DNA from: Sacculina carcini
Lineage: Eukaryota > Arthropoda > Thecostraca > Sacculinidae
Assembly (NCBI GenBank): GCA_916048095.2
Contig: OU696596.1
Span: 5,795,195-5,859,194, forward strand
Direction: 5' to 3'
Length of the DNA: 64,000 bases
In this document: positions 1-10,534 of the stretch, in pieces
How the letters are laid out: the number at the start of each line of letters is the position of its first letter
Numbering within the stretch: position 1 is the first letter of the stretch
Position numbers and translations under genes: made by a program
The notes under the pieces: generated by a model
Databases searched by the model: none
What the model was told of the DNA's origin: nothing
The model's input: the letters and a program-made list of their open reading frames with translations, nothing else

Positions 1-57
1 CACGGACCTCCCTTGTGACGCGGGTCTGCTAACAACTGCTAACCACGGAGTCCACGG
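1..57 (-). repeat. tRNA-Val-derived SINE, head fragment cut by window edge
   Basis: Read on the minus strand this has the same tRNA-like head as the SINE copies near 53.6 and 57.3 kb: an A-box region, then an anticodon-like loop GTCACAA with CAC in the anticodon position, closed by a CCCGC stem. The copy carries a small internal duplication and the rest lies outside the window. Confidence 0.6.
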
Positions 58-245
58 GATCTCTTTTCAGCTGTAATGTGCCAACATTTGGCACGCACAG
101 ACACTGGAAAGCGTGAATATCAAGCTGGCCTCTAGTGCTCACTAGAGTCTGATGAACTGTACACATACTGAGCTTCACAATAAAGACTCATCTGAACATC
201 CGACCTAATACCAGTCCATACCACAAGCACGCACATATCACTTAC

Positions 246-421
246 TTGTGTCATTGTATCCGTTCACCATGCCGTTACAGCGGGTGACCGCAGTGTTGGT
301 GGCGGTGGTGGGGTGTATCAGTGGTGAAGGAGGAGCCAGTGTGTCAATAATGGCTTGTGCGGCACCCACACGAGGCAGGGTAACGTGCTGTAGATGCGGC
401 AAACCCTGTTTGCTGGCATAT
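246..421 (-). CDS. LPGAT1: LPGAT1-like acyltransferase, internal exon (most 3' exon visible)
   Basis: This exon continues the acyltransferase domain of acyl-CoA:lysophosphatidylglycerol acyltransferase 1, an ER membrane enzyme that re-acylates lysophospholipids. It encodes YASKQGLP followed by HVTLPRVGA, which matches the block downstream of the FPEGG motif in the vertebrate protein (position for position, LP..L..VTLPR.GA). The acceptor is ACGACAG before 421 and the donor is GTAAGT starting at 245. The exon is 176 bp, enters in phase 2 and leaves in phase 1. Joined to the 2663-2799 exon it keeps the family spacing exactly (V-S-Q-x-aromatic-A). The remaining 3' exons are outside the window. 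Confidence 0.85.
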
Positions 422-428
422 CTGTCGT

Positions 429-660
429 CACACACACACACACACACACATGCATACACACATTACATTAAGACATTTATATCGCGCTTTTCACCCGAAG
501 GTCTCAATAGCGCTCACACACACACACACATACATACACGGACACATACACACAAGCACGAAACAGACATGCACACATTTACATACGCACAAACACAAAA
601 ACTAACACAAACATATTCGCAGATACATATACATATTGAATGGACAAACACATATATACG
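429..660. repeat. (CA)n microsatellite and CA-rich tract
   Basis: A pure (CA)11 run at 429-450 is followed by a longer CA/CATA-rich stretch to about 660. On the minus strand the pure run is a (TG)n tract that ends 7 bases before the acceptor of the LPGAT1 exon at 421. Confidence 0.9.
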
Positions 661-1192
661 GAATACTTCCTTGGTCCCGATCAAAAGCCGAACTAAAATG
701 GTGGAGACCTCCAAATAGCGGAAAACGAAAGTTCTGTGTTGTTCTTGAATAGAGGATGCATGGAATACACTGACTCCAGCTTGTTGACTGACAACAGTTG
801 ACTATTGCATGCTGATTGGTAGAGACAAGTGATTTATTAGGACCGGCTATAGGCAGATATAAACTTGACCACCACTTAGGACCTCAGATTGGTGGGGTCT
901 CGCATAGGAATCACACATAAATATAGACTTTTGTATAACATTGACAATTACGATTACTATTGAATCGGAGAGTAATGATGCGTTCAAAATTGATGCAACG
1001 GGTCTCTCATGCACACGGCAGCCTATCAAAATCATGGCATCCAAAAGAAAACGTCTCGTAGCTGAATACTTTTCTGGAATCATGAACAATCTTGTCTGAA
1101 TCACCCGAGAAAGATGCAAACTGGTGAATAAGGAAACATTTCCTCAAAATGAATGATTAACAGTGAATACGTTGATAAGCATTGCTATAGAG
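661..1192. other. LPGAT1 intron sequence, nothing recognised
   Basis: AT-rich intronic sequence without a supported coding region, RNA gene or repeat family member. Confidence 0.4.
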
Positions 1193-1682
1193 CAGTGTTT
1201 CTCATTGTGGACTGCATGCTCCATTGAGGACCATGGGATTTCTTCAGGGGTCACAGTAAAAATCAGTCCGAAGTAATAAAATGGAAGGCTACCATATTAT
1301 TACCGGTTATAAATGATATACGTTGAAACAATCTATTTTTTTAAGGTATTATTATTGTCGATGTTGTACATTTCAATCTTGTTATTCGTTGCGACATAGA
1401 GACCCTGGTGTTTGCGTGGCGCGAGTATTTGATCCACCGACGTTCGTGTATGTCTGTGTGCTAACACTTGCTGTACTTACAGTCGTGGAGTTGTTTTGAT
1501 GGCTGGTGCAAATAGTCACCGGCGTACATGAGCTAATCATGTGGAGAAGTCGTGTCACGACGACCCATGTGGGTATGGGGCCACAATGACTTCTAGGGGG
1601 ACCAAGGGCTGTTTCTGGAGGGCCACAAGGATTCGCATTGTGTTGTAGAGGAGCCATGGCGTGAAACGGTTGAGAAACACTG
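1193..1682. mobile_element. hAT-like MITE (CAGTGTTTCTCA ends)
   Basis: The ends CAGTGTTTCTCA at 1193 and TGAGAAACACTG at 1682 are perfect 12 bp inverted repeats, of the CAGTG type common to nonautonomous hAT elements. The interior is about 490 bp with no transposase. I could not see a convincing 8 bp target duplication, so the hAT assignment rests on end sequence only. It sits in an LPGAT1 intron. Confidence 0.6.
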
Positions 1683-2124
1683 CGTAGAAGACACCTCCAA
1701 ATAGCGCAAACCTCCAAATGACGGGTGTTTTTCTTGGTCTCTTCGAATATGTTATTCGGAGGTCGAGTGTACTTTGTTATATGAACCAATGCCAATATAT
1801 GTGTACGTATTATATCACGTTTAAAGTGCGATCGCAGGAGAAATTCTGAATAAACGTTGCCATACTGGTCCAGCACCAAGGCGATACGGTGACCATGAAT
1901 ATAACTGTGAGTGTGAATGTATCTGTGAATGTAATTGTAACTAACTGTTACCCTAAATGTATTTCAAATGTATTTTAATGTATTTCAAATGTATTGCCAT
2001 CATCATCAACAAACATCAGTAGCATAGCAGTGGTGAGAGGCATCAATTCGTCGAGCCACAGCTCCCTGACGAACGAATATCAAATACAATTTTCACATGA
2101 AATTATGAACATAAATGTACCGTA

Positions 2125-2640
2125 AATGTAACTGTGAGTGTGAATGAAACTGTGAACGTATCTGTGAATGTATCTGTGAATGTATCTGTGAATGTAACTG
2201 TGAATGTATCTGTGAATGTATCTGTGAATGTATCTGTGAATGTATCTGTGAATGTATCTGTGAATGTATCTGTGAATGTATCTGTGAATGTATCTGTGAA
2301 TGTATCTGTGAATGTATCTGTGAATGCATCTGTGAATGTATCTGTGAATGTAACTGTGAATGTATCTGTGAATGTATCTGTGAATGTATCTCTGAATGTA
2401 TCTGTGAATGTATCTGTGAATGCATCTGTGAATGTATATGTGAATGTATCTGTGAATGTATCTGTGAATGTAACTGTGAATCTAACTGTGAATGTATCTG
2501 TGAATGCATCTGTGAATGTATCTGTGAATGTATCTGTGAATGTATCTGTGAATGGGACTGTAAATGAACGTAATTGTAAATGAAATTGTGACTGTGAATG
2601 TAACAGTAAATGTGACTCTGAATGTAATTCTTAATGTGAT
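2125..2640. repeat. Minisatellite of 12 bp units (CTGTGAATGTAT)
   Basis: About 35 near-perfect copies of CTGTGAATGTAT run through 2155-2555 and fade into degenerate copies on both sides. Because the unit is a multiple of three, long open frames exist on both strands (N-V-S-V repeats on plus, H-S-Q-I repeats on minus). They have no independent support as proteins. The array ends about 22 bp from the donor site of the LPGAT1 exon at 2663-2799. Confidence 0.95.
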
Positions 2641-2662
2641 TGTGAATGTGAAAGCCTCTGAC

Positions 2663-2799
2663 TTTTGGCTGACTTGTTTGCGTTTGTGCAGAAAACCGCC
2701 CTCGGGGAACAAGAGAAGCCAGCGACGATCTGGCACCAGGTAGTTATGGAACAAACACTCACGCAGTGATTGTACTGAACGCTCCCGCTTGTTACGACC
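2663..2799 (-). CDS. LPGAT1: LPGAT1-like acyltransferase, internal exon with FPEGG motif
   Basis: The exon encodes PDRRWLLLFPEGGF followed by LHKRKQVSQ, closely matching the RDRKWIVLFPEGGF region of LPGAT1. FPEG is acyltransferase block III, which contributes to glycerol-phosphate-type acceptor binding. The acceptor is TGCAG before 2799 and the donor is GTCAGA starting at 2662. The length is 137 bp, entering in phase 0 and leaving in phase 2, which fits both neighbouring exons. The minus strand reads into the 12 bp minisatellite directly after the donor. A (TG)n run lies about 17-33 bases upstream of the acceptor. Confidence 0.9.
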
Positions 2800-2815
2800 C
2801 TGCATTATTCAGTCA

Positions 2816-2832
2816 ACACACACACACACACA
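2816..2832. repeat. (CA)n microsatellite
   Basis: Short CA run, read as (TG)n by LPGAT1 pre-mRNA just upstream of the 2799 acceptor. Confidence 0.85.
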
Positions 2833-3112
2833 TACACAGATATATAAACACACAGATATATAAACACAGATTATGCGCATGTGTCATGATGAGAATGGAT
2901 AACTCATATGGATAACGGGTTAACCCATTACGTTTCGGTGATCTCACATGAGATCACTTAAAATGATCATCTTTTGTGTGTGTTTTTGTCTATAATGACA
3001 CACATTTAAGAATTATGCTACATTTACTAAGAATTTTTTTGGTATCAACACAGTATTTTCATAAAAACTTCATTTACATTATTTGATATACCAGCTTGAA
3101 AATGTCAAAGTT

Positions 3113-3252
3113 GTTGTACTCAATATGCCATAAAACTTCCATTTGAACGACATGTTCTATTTTTCAAACCTTCCCCCGTAGTGTCGTTCAATTAGATGAT
3201 GCAGCTCTATTCTTCCACTAGCTGGTCAGAATTTTGAGAAGATTCGGTAACT
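3113..3252 (+). repeat. Dispersed repeat, copy 1 (inverted copy at 20.65 kb)
   Basis: About 130 bp here matches the reverse complement of 20648-20775. Shared blocks include CCATTTGAACGACATG, GTAGTGTCGTTCAATT and CTAGCTGGTCAGAATTTT. No coding potential or terminal repeats were seen. The rest of the 2800-3477 intron shows nothing else. Confidence 0.7.
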
Positions 3253-3477
3253 TTTATTGATGAAAAAACAACCAGGTAGCGTATGCACATTTATTTAACA
3301 AACGAAACAAATACAGGGTGAATACTGGTAGGTAATAATGAATTCACTAATAAAAATCAGTCAGTCATAGATATCGCCAAGAGCGAGAATAATTATTCAA
3401 ATTGACGATTACTTAGAGGCGTCGTTCAGATAGGGGTTCTACAGTGATTATAGGAGGCAATGGTGTACAGTACTCAC

Positions 3478-3692
3478 AGACTCGATGAAGAAATCGCGAT
3501 GCAGTTGGGAGACAAGGCCAAAGTTGGTCCACTTGAACATCATATCCATGATCCACATGGCGTGGTTGGCGGCAGTCTCTCTTGATGTCAACATGCTCAT
3601 CAACAAGGGCACGTCGCCTGAAGACTGGTGGTTGAACAGGAACAAGCATCTCCGCTGCTCCAGCCTATCTATATCGTCTCCCATCTCAACCA
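3478..3692 (-). CDS. LPGAT1: LPGAT1-like acyltransferase, internal exon with NHxxxxD motif
   Basis: The exon encodes FNHQSSGDVPLLM, the HX4D catalytic motif (block I) of the PlsC-type acyltransferases; vertebrate LPGAT1 has NHQATGDVCTLM. It is followed by MWIMDMMFKWTNFG and HRDFFIES, which align without gaps to the human protein. The acceptor is GTGTGCAG before 3692 and the donor is GTGAGT starting at 3477. It enters in phase 1 (completed by T from the 6650-6855 exon) and leaves in phase 0. His and Asp of the catalytic motif are both present, so this is likely an active enzyme. Confidence 0.92.
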
Positions 3693-3740
3693 CTGCACAC
3701 GCACGCACATATATACGTACATATATCCAATTATATTATT

Positions 3741-3801
3741 ACGCATTTGAACACAGCAGTGGAGAAAGCTAATGTTCGCGTGTAATTTTGCGGAGGCAAA
3801 C
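3741..3801 (+). repeat. Dispersed 60 bp repeat (inverted copy at 15953-16012)
   Basis: ACGCATTTGAACACAGCAGT and the following GTTCGCGTGTAATTTTGCGG recur in reverse orientation at 15953-16012 with few changes. It lies next to the tRNA-like block at 3843, so it may belong to the same composite repeat, although the second copy lacks a tRNA-like part. Confidence 0.6.
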
Positions 3802-3842
3802 ACTTTAAGAGATCTTCTTTAAGAGACAAACCCAACCGTTTC

Positions 3843-3913
3843 GCCTCGCGAGGGAATCGAACCCTGGACCTATCGTGTACAAAACGTGCATCTTAGCCAC
3901 TCGACTACGAGGC
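3843..3913 (-). repeat. tRNA-like sequence (SINE head or tRNA pseudogene)
   Basis: The minus strand starts GCCTCGT and ends GCGAGGC, giving a complete 7 bp acceptor-like pairing with one T-G pair. It has a D-arm-like GTCGAGTGGCTAAGAT and a B box GGTTCGATTCC. The anticodon arm pairs for only three bases around a TTTGTAC loop, and there is no CCA end or terminator T-run. It is too degenerate to call a functional tRNA. Confidence 0.5.
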
Positions 3914-4352
3914 GGGTAACATTTGAGCCAAAAATCACAGTTGTCATTCGACCGGTGTGCTGAACAGCTACAGTGACCATGCTTACAACACGTGAGACAA
4001 ACCAAGTAGATCAAGTAATGAGAAAAGTGGGGGATCAAGAATAAGGCTTCAAGTATCTCCATGACTTTTATGCATCTTCGCCTGCAGAAGTGAAAAAGTA
4101 CTTTTATTGCGATGCATAGTGGTTCTAGGAATTCGAAAGGGCCCTTTTAAGATAAACGACTTGCTGACGGATATATTCGTATTGTGAATAGAGCAATAGT
4201 GAGATATGATAAGGACGATTCGTGTTGAAACGAAAATTTGGAAAGGATAAAACATAAAAATGTATAAATTCACGATTGTCAGAAAAAAATCATTGGTAAA
4301 TAAAGTGCATCAAGATAAGTTGATTGTCATTGATCGAAAAAATCCAATGGAT

Positions 4353-5480
4353 TCATGATTGATTCGGTGCAAAAAAAGGCAGAATCGCAACAATCACACA
4401 GCCCACCGTCCGAAACGGTATCGGCGTTCTGTCCAATAATTTCGACCAAACAATCGGTGAGAGATCAATTCGTGATTGGGACACTCCACCAAGACGTGTC
4501 GCACGGAGAGGTGCGGTACATGCACCGCACACAGGCTGTGGTTGTGCAAGCAGTAGGTGATGATGGATGCTGTATGTGTGACCGATACGAAGTCGGCACA
4601 GTGCCAACTCCTCAAATCTCTTCCAGCGATAACTGAACGTCCTATGTCCTATATCAGGCTTTACTGCTTTTAGCTTTTGAGGAACACTTTCATACCAACC
4701 ACGCTGCTACCGCAATCGAAAAAATTTATGAATAGTTTGATTCATGTCTGAAAACGGAACGGGAAAATTCAAATATGAGTAGAAAGTGCGGAGGGAAGCG
4801 CGTTTTGCGGCTTTGTCGGCCCGCTCATTAATCAAAATACCAACGTGGGCCGGAATCCAGCACAATTCTACGCGCTTGCCCTGCTGATGAAACCGGTTAT
4901 GCATGATGTGAATGCGTTGTATAAATGGGTGAATATTAAAGCTTGAGATGGATGATATTGCACTTCAAAGTCAGAGAGAATAAAAAACATGATTGAGAAG
5001 ATGAGCGAATGAAAAGCAGGGCAAGTATGATCGCGTATAATTCAGCCGTGTAAATGGAGGCGCTCCGTGGCAGCGGACGTAAGCGGCATTTACCTCCACT
5101 TACAAACACATTTCCAACATCACTTGACAGTTTCGAGCCATCGGTGTACACGGCAGTATACTTGTCGTAGCTGAAAATGCGACCAAATGCCTTCTTCAAG
5201 AACAATGGTGAGATAATGGACAGGCAGTGTGTTACGAATAGATGTTCCGATGCTTCCTGCACTGCGGCTCTAGCACGACTATGTGAGGTCTGCTGAGATC
5301 GTGGACCTGTGTGAAGTCGAAGGATCTGTATAGATCGTGTGATCTGGTGAGATCGATGATCCCGAGAGTGGATGGTGAGGTCAGATTTGACCGGGTTGGA
5401 GTCTGAGGAAGCTCCGTGAAGTAAAAGAAAGATCCAGCAATAATAACCACAATCGCTTCTTCTCTCCTTGCCATGTGGCG
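4353..5480 (-). pseudogene. Decayed non-LTR retrotransposon 3' part with RNase H domain
   Basis: Three minus-strand pieces belong together. At 5.1-5.2 kb there is YTDGSK and SIYTAELYAI, the first catalytic D and the E of RNase H. At about 4.8 kb there is CWIPAHVGI and NERADKAAK, the H/D region of the same domain. At 4.39-4.60 kb a Cys/His tail includes LSVRHVLVECPNHE, typical of the C-terminus of RNase H-bearing LINEs such as the I and R1 groups. Frameshifts and stops separate the pieces, and no endonuclease or RT part is visible. It lies in the LPGAT1 intron between the exons at 3478 and 6650 and is a dead 5'-truncated copy. Confidence 0.75.
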
Positions 5481-6009
5481 ACAAAATTGAACTAGCAATA
5501 GCGACTTGTCTAGAAACGTACAAGTCATACACTACAGAGACGGTGCATGCTGTCTAGGCTCATTGTTTTCACAACATGCAAGAATAGCGCGGGCCTTTCC
5601 AACGTGGCCAAGTGTGATATAACAGTTGCTGTTTGGGGGCAACAACGCTGAAATAACGTGCTAACTGGCATAACAAATTGAAACAGATAGATATTCTTAT
5701 CATAGGATTATACTGCGCTTGGATAATCATATTTTGATAATAAAAAATCAATATAAATATAGAAATACATGTATTGATTGTTCATTGTTGACATGAGAGT
5801 CAAATTTTGATAAAGATCAAACTTATACAAAGACTGCTAATGATTCACAATTGAGAATGAGTGAAGATTAAATGCTAGCGTTGCAATGTAACGCAGCTGT
5901 TAATCAGCTATGAATCGACACATTTCTTACTCGAAGAATAAATTTTCAACGATAAGAATAATTATATGTCATGAGGTAGGACGATATGTTCACATTGAAA
6001 AACCGGTAA

Positions 6010-6290
6010 ACTCAAATATTTATAATTATTATTATTAATTACAGGTGTAATCCAGTAGCATGGGATGAGTGCAAGCACTATTACCACCCTAAGGTGGCCC
6101 CATGTACCGGAAGCGCCCAAAAGATGTAGAGAGAAAGAGAGTTCGAAAGATGAAGGTTTTAATCAGGAAGAGGAAAGCTAATGAAGAAAGAAGCAAAATA
6201 AATAAACGATGAATAAAATATAATTATCAAATCAAAAGCCTAAATAAAAGTGTATATAAACAATGGTGCAACAGATTGAGATAATATAGT
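6010..6290 (-). repeat. TAA-tailed double-hairpin repeat, copy A1
   Basis: Read on minus, the body leads into CGCTTCCGGTACATGGGGCC, CCACCTTAGGGTGG, AGTGCTTGCACT and GCTACTGGAT, then (TAA)n. Its upstream part (TATACACTTTTATTTAGGC and around) matches copy A6 near 53.2 kb but not copies A3 or A5, so subfamilies share the 3' core. Confidence 0.8.
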
Positions 6291-6369
6291 AACGCAAGAT
6301 CAACAAAAACATATTTGTCGGATAAGCTTGGATGGAAACGCTGTAGAAAGATGAGTAGTTATAAGAGAT

Positions 6370-6645
6370 ACTACGACTCATAATCATAGCCTCACAATCA
6401 TAATCATACCTTCACAATCACAATCATAACATCAAAATCACAACCTCATAACCAAAATCATAATCATAACCCCACAATCATACCCTAGCACTCACAATCA
6501 CAATCTAAAAATCATAGTCTCACAATCACAATCATAGTCTCACAATCACAATCATAGTCTCACAATCACAATCACAATCAAAGTCTCACAATCACAATCA
6601 TAGTCACAAAAAGACAATCACAACCAGAGCATCACAATCGCAATC
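6370..6645. repeat. Degenerate tandem repeat rich in CACAATCATA
   Basis: Irregular repeats of ATCACAATCATAGTCTCACA-like units, 15-30 bp in period, extend to the donor site of the LPGAT1 exon at 6650. Confidence 0.85.
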
Positions 6646-6649
6646 TTAC

Positions 6650-6855
6650 AATCATAGCCGGCAGTGTAGCTGAGCATGGCGACCATGTTGAGCAGCCACT
6701 TGAACAGTGTGCCCTCAATGTGCCAGTAGAGACGGGGCCGCAGCCACAATACGGGCCGCAACAGTATCATTAAGATCACATGACACGGAATACAGTAGAT
6801 ATTGTTGATGAGAAATAGCAGCGGTCGCAGAACGCACCAAATCCACCAACACACT
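6650..6855 (-). CDS. LPGAT1: LPGAT1-like acyltransferase, N-terminal membrane-anchor exon
   Basis: The exon encodes a hydrophobic segment followed by YWHIEGTLFKWLLNMVA and YTAGYD, which aligns with the N-terminal membrane anchor and FWYIEGIMYKWLLGMVA of vertebrate LPGAT1. The donor is GTAAGA starting at 6649 and the acceptor is TTGTTTCAG before 6855. It enters needing two bases from an upstream exon, so the start codon must lie in an exon above 6855. I looked for that exon up to about 10 kb and could not identify it. A (TG)n tract immediately precedes the acceptor. Confidence 0.85.
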
Positions 6856-6910
6856 CTGAAACAAACACACACACACACACACACACAGATTGTATTGCAA
6901 TATATTAACA

Positions 6911-7124
6911 TAGTGGTTCTTAACCTGTGGGGAATGGAAGAGTTGCCAAGTGGGAAGCTAAAAGTCGGACAGAACAGGATAAATGTGTGTTTTTATCAAT
7001 TCAAATTAGTTTATTTTTGTTTCAAATGACCTGAATTTATTGAATTTATCAGCGCTGCTGTGGAAAATGAAGGGATGACACATTGAGAAGTGGCGATTCA
7101 GAGGAAAAAGGTCAAGAACCACTG
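6911..7124 (+). mobile_element. hAT-like MITE family 4 with 8 bp target duplication
   Basis: The ends TAGTGGTTCTTAACCTGTGG and GGTCAAGAACCACTG are inverted repeats of the AGTGGTTCT type found in nonautonomous hAT elements. The flanks are TATTAACA (6903-6910) and TATTAACC (7125-7132), 7 of 8 identical, as expected for a hAT 8 bp target duplication. Related copies lie at 26.6 and 53.3 kb. Confidence 0.8.
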
Positions 7125-7132
7125 TATTAACC

Positions 7133-7800
7133 GCCTATTTCGGCCTTCAAAAACAAATAATAAAAACAGATGTGCAAAAATAAAGGCCCTCAAACAGGTC
7201 AACATATTACAGGAATAAATTACCGAAGGAAATTGTCAATTAAACCACAACACAACTGTTGAAACAGCAGTATGATCTCTGGAAGACAGGAGCTACGAGT
7301 GTTTGACTCATTTCTGCAAAAAACAACTCGATGATAACATACATACATACACACAAACATATGAATTTAGGAATAAAAGAGGAATTTTAGGAATAAAGAC
7401 AAATTACACGCCAACATATCTCGCAGTGTTCATACTTAAATTATACTACAAATGTGCCGGGTTTTCACACAGTAGTGATAGACACAGGGGGACGTTGTGA
7501 ACACATGTTTGCTAATATACAGTGTATAATGTATATAATGTATTCAGCCACACAAAATACACAATGTGGATTCGAAGTATCCGATACGGATCGAGTTAAA
7601 AAGATTAGAAATTTCAAGCTCAGAATGCTTTGTTTCTCGCAAATCCGAATTTGCCAATCTTCTTTAGGAAGTTCAAAAATATGTGTTTTAATATAATATC
7701 CCGCTTCAATGCATGCAAAATGTCGTCCATTTCAGTTGGTTTCACAGAATTGCATTAAGTGTTCTCTTCTTCAATGTCATTTCATGCAGTCACAGGCATC

Positions 7801-7844
<44 letters not shown>

Positions 7845-9259
7845 TCCACTCTCATAATCACAAATAACAAACGAGCATACACACTAATATCATATCACAC
7901 GCACATACAACATGACACCTTTTTTAGCCTTTTTAATCTTCGATTCGTTTTAACATCATTTTAAAATCCATAACCATTTTTTATTCCATTTAATGGTTGA
8001 CCAAATTTTAGCGTTTACATTGTTTTTACTTTTCAAATGTGTTGAATGTATTGAGTGTGTTGAATGTGAAAGAGGGAGTTGAATGTGTGAGAGTGTGTCG
8101 AATATGTGAGTGTGTGCGTGTGTGTGTGTGCGCGCCTATGTGTGAATTCCTTTGTAAAGCCATTTGAAAAGCCCAAAATTATTTGGAAATGGAAATGAAA
8201 CACAAGTCTACAAGTCCACAGCCACACACAAATTGGTTTCCACTCGTACGAAGCCACGATCATTCTTGTCACACATCTCGCATTGCAAACACAGACGATG
8301 CAAAACCGACGACCAAAAACTTGGCCATCGTTTCTCACAAATTGGAAATTGTACAAAACAAAATTAATAGATGTATAACATTACAAGAAGAATGAAGACA
8401 GAAAGATTCAAGATTAGACAATTATTTATATAAGATTATATGGTTCTATAGGTGATAAAATCTTTAAAATTTCGTTTAAAACAACAAAAACATATTTCAT
8501 AAGATTGCGTATTTATGAAACAATAATCAAAAACTGTGTGACAAACAATAAATAAACAAATCACATGTGAAGGACCAAACATATGGAACAACATACCCCT
8601 GAGTTAAAAATCCATGTCAAACAGTGGAACATTAGTTATATTTCGTAGAAAATTGAGAGCATATCTCCAAAAAAGCCCGGCAAAAAACGAGTAATAATAA
8701 TAATAATAATAATAATAATTCCGATTCCGAATATCCGAGTAATAAATAGAATTTGTGCGTATTTAAGTTGAATCGTGAGATGACAGGAAAATCGTCCGAG
8801 ATGTTAGTTGGCGACATTTTCCTTTTTATACAGTTGTCCACACATGGAGTGACATTGTCGGTTTAACTAACTTTGTTGAGCATGAAAAAGACTGCATCAA
8901 ATAATCAGGCTCCATCGTCATCATTACTCAATCACTTCATTGTGTACATATGTGTATGTGTATGGATCTGTATATGTGTGTGTGTATATATATATATGTG
9001 TGTGTGTGTGTGTTTATTGTGAACGTGTCGATGAATCAGCATTGATCTTGGCTCGAACAAAGCAAATGGTATTACATGCTTATCGGATATCGATTGCACG
9101 TCACGGCGACACGCAAATCTACCAGCTTAGCATTCCAGCAAGCCAACATTGACTTACCGCCGCACAACACGAGAAATGTCCCCGTTCAAGTGAATGAAAC
9201 TAGAAACTATATACTTTTACTATACAGCTTCTAGTTTGATCCCCCATTTTATACAAGAC
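7133..9259. other. Non-coding stretch with microsatellites
   Basis: I find no gene here. It contains a (CA)20 tract at 7802-7840, a short (TG)n near 8110, (AAT)n at about 8693-8718 and a TG/TA-rich run at 8950-9015. The open frames are low-complexity. Confidence 0.6.
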
Positions 9260-9496
9260 CAGGGGTTTTTAACCGGGGGTGCGACACCGGTTCCTAGGAG
9301 TGCGACACCGGTTCCTAGGGGTGCAAGCCTGGTTCCTAGGGGTGCGACACTAGTTCCTAGGGATGCGACGATTTGTGTAATTTTCTTGAAAGAAATCATA
9401 TGTCTAACCTATACATTACATTTTTCCTGAAAACGTAGTTTTGCTTAATCCTCTTAAAGGAGTGATGCGAGCACCAAGAATAGTTGAGAACCACTG
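9260..9496 (+). mobile_element. hAT-like MITE carrying a 21 bp tandem repeat
   Basis: CAGGGGTTTTTAACC at 9260 and TTGAGAACCACTG ending at 9496 form imperfect inverted ends. The flanking octamers TACAAGAC and CACTAGAC agree at 6 of 8 positions. Inside, at 9276-9370, five copies of a roughly 21 bp unit built on GGGGTGCGACACCGGTTCC form a short tandem array. Confidence 0.65.
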
Positions 9497-9504
9497 CACT
9501 AGAC

Positions 9505-10305
9505 TCTGTTACTGCAATCCGGCACGCGGAGATCCAAGAAAAAGTGGAAAACAAATTCCAAAACAAAGAATTCCGATGAGTGCGCTTAGCGCACACATCC
9601 ACAACGACAACTTTTCAACGAATAGATAAAAAACCTAGGTCGAGTATTACATTTTTATTGCAGTTCCAATTAATTGATGTTGAAGTGGCCAGGTGAAATA
9701 TTGCTACGTAAACTCACGAGATTGAATTGTATAGAGTTTTCACTATTTGCAATGTTCACAAATTTCCCACGATTTGTGCTCCTTTTTGCGATACCTCAAG
9801 TGAGGGAGACCTCAACCTAGGACCGGGATGAAGCTGATGGAGGTGTGTGCATAACATCTTCAAAACCGATCAGGCTGAAAATTGACTCACGTCATATTCC
9901 CATAGCATAGCACATATTCTCACATAAACGTACTCAACACTAAAATTTACATATACACTAAGGACCCAAATGTATGCGTTGAGTATTTGGCGCTGTGTGT
10001 TCACCATACCTGGTACAGTAAGTATATAGTCCTCTGACTTCTCACTGTCGATGTAGTGAATATCCATAGTGAGGTATCAAGAGAATACAAGATACGTATC
10101 ACTCATATCTAGACCACTACTTGATGATATACTACATCACATATATCATAAATCTAACTCAGATAGCAAGTTGAACGAGAACAAAAGTGGAGATCGCTTT
10201 TGTAGGTGAAAATGTTAATTGTTCGGTGGAGTGAATGGCTCACCTCAGCAGTGCCGACTTCATGTGGCTCAAGTCGGCCAGTACATCGACCCACTAATTT
10301 CCTAT

Positions 10306-10336
<31 letters not shown>

Positions 10337-10534
10337 TCTAAATCTGTATTCATACCATAACTAACTCCAGTGAAAAACCTAAATTCCTGTGATTTGATGA
10401 TGACACTACATTAATGCTATCAGATAGAGATATTGCTTCACTATGGTCAAATATTATACGTCGTATTGTACTTGTTATTCTCAAATAGATAAACGTCGGA
10501 AGTTACGAAGGTATTTTATTAGATTATGCCCAAG
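9505..10534. other. Non-coding stretch, nothing recognised
   Basis: No supported gene. A (CA)14 microsatellite lies at about 10306-10333. A minus-strand open frame at 10.0 kb ends near a GTATGG donor-like site, but its phase does not fit the missing first LPGAT1 exon. Confidence 0.4.

Noticed and set aside
248..718. 156-codon plus-strand frame
   Set aside because: It is antisense to a well-supported LPGAT1 exon and then runs through CA-repeat sequence.
2093..2509. 138-codon minus-strand frame of H-S-Q-I repeats and the matching plus-strand N-V-S-V frame
   Set aside because: Both come from a 12 bp minisatellite whose unit length is a multiple of three. There is no start context, no unique sequence and no flanking coding signal.
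3843..3913. Functional tRNA gene
   Set aside because: The acceptor and B box look right, but the anticodon stem pairs only three bases and no terminator T-run follows.
6370..6645. CRISPR-like array
   Set aside because: Units are short, irregular and imperfect with no unique spacers of constant length. It is a degenerate tandem repeat in an intron of an animal gene.
9870..10067. Missing first exon of LPGAT1 near 10.0 kb
   Set aside because: The frame has an ATG and a GTATGG donor-like site but ends in phase 1, while the 6650-6855 exon needs two preceding bases. The protein also does not resemble the family N-terminus.
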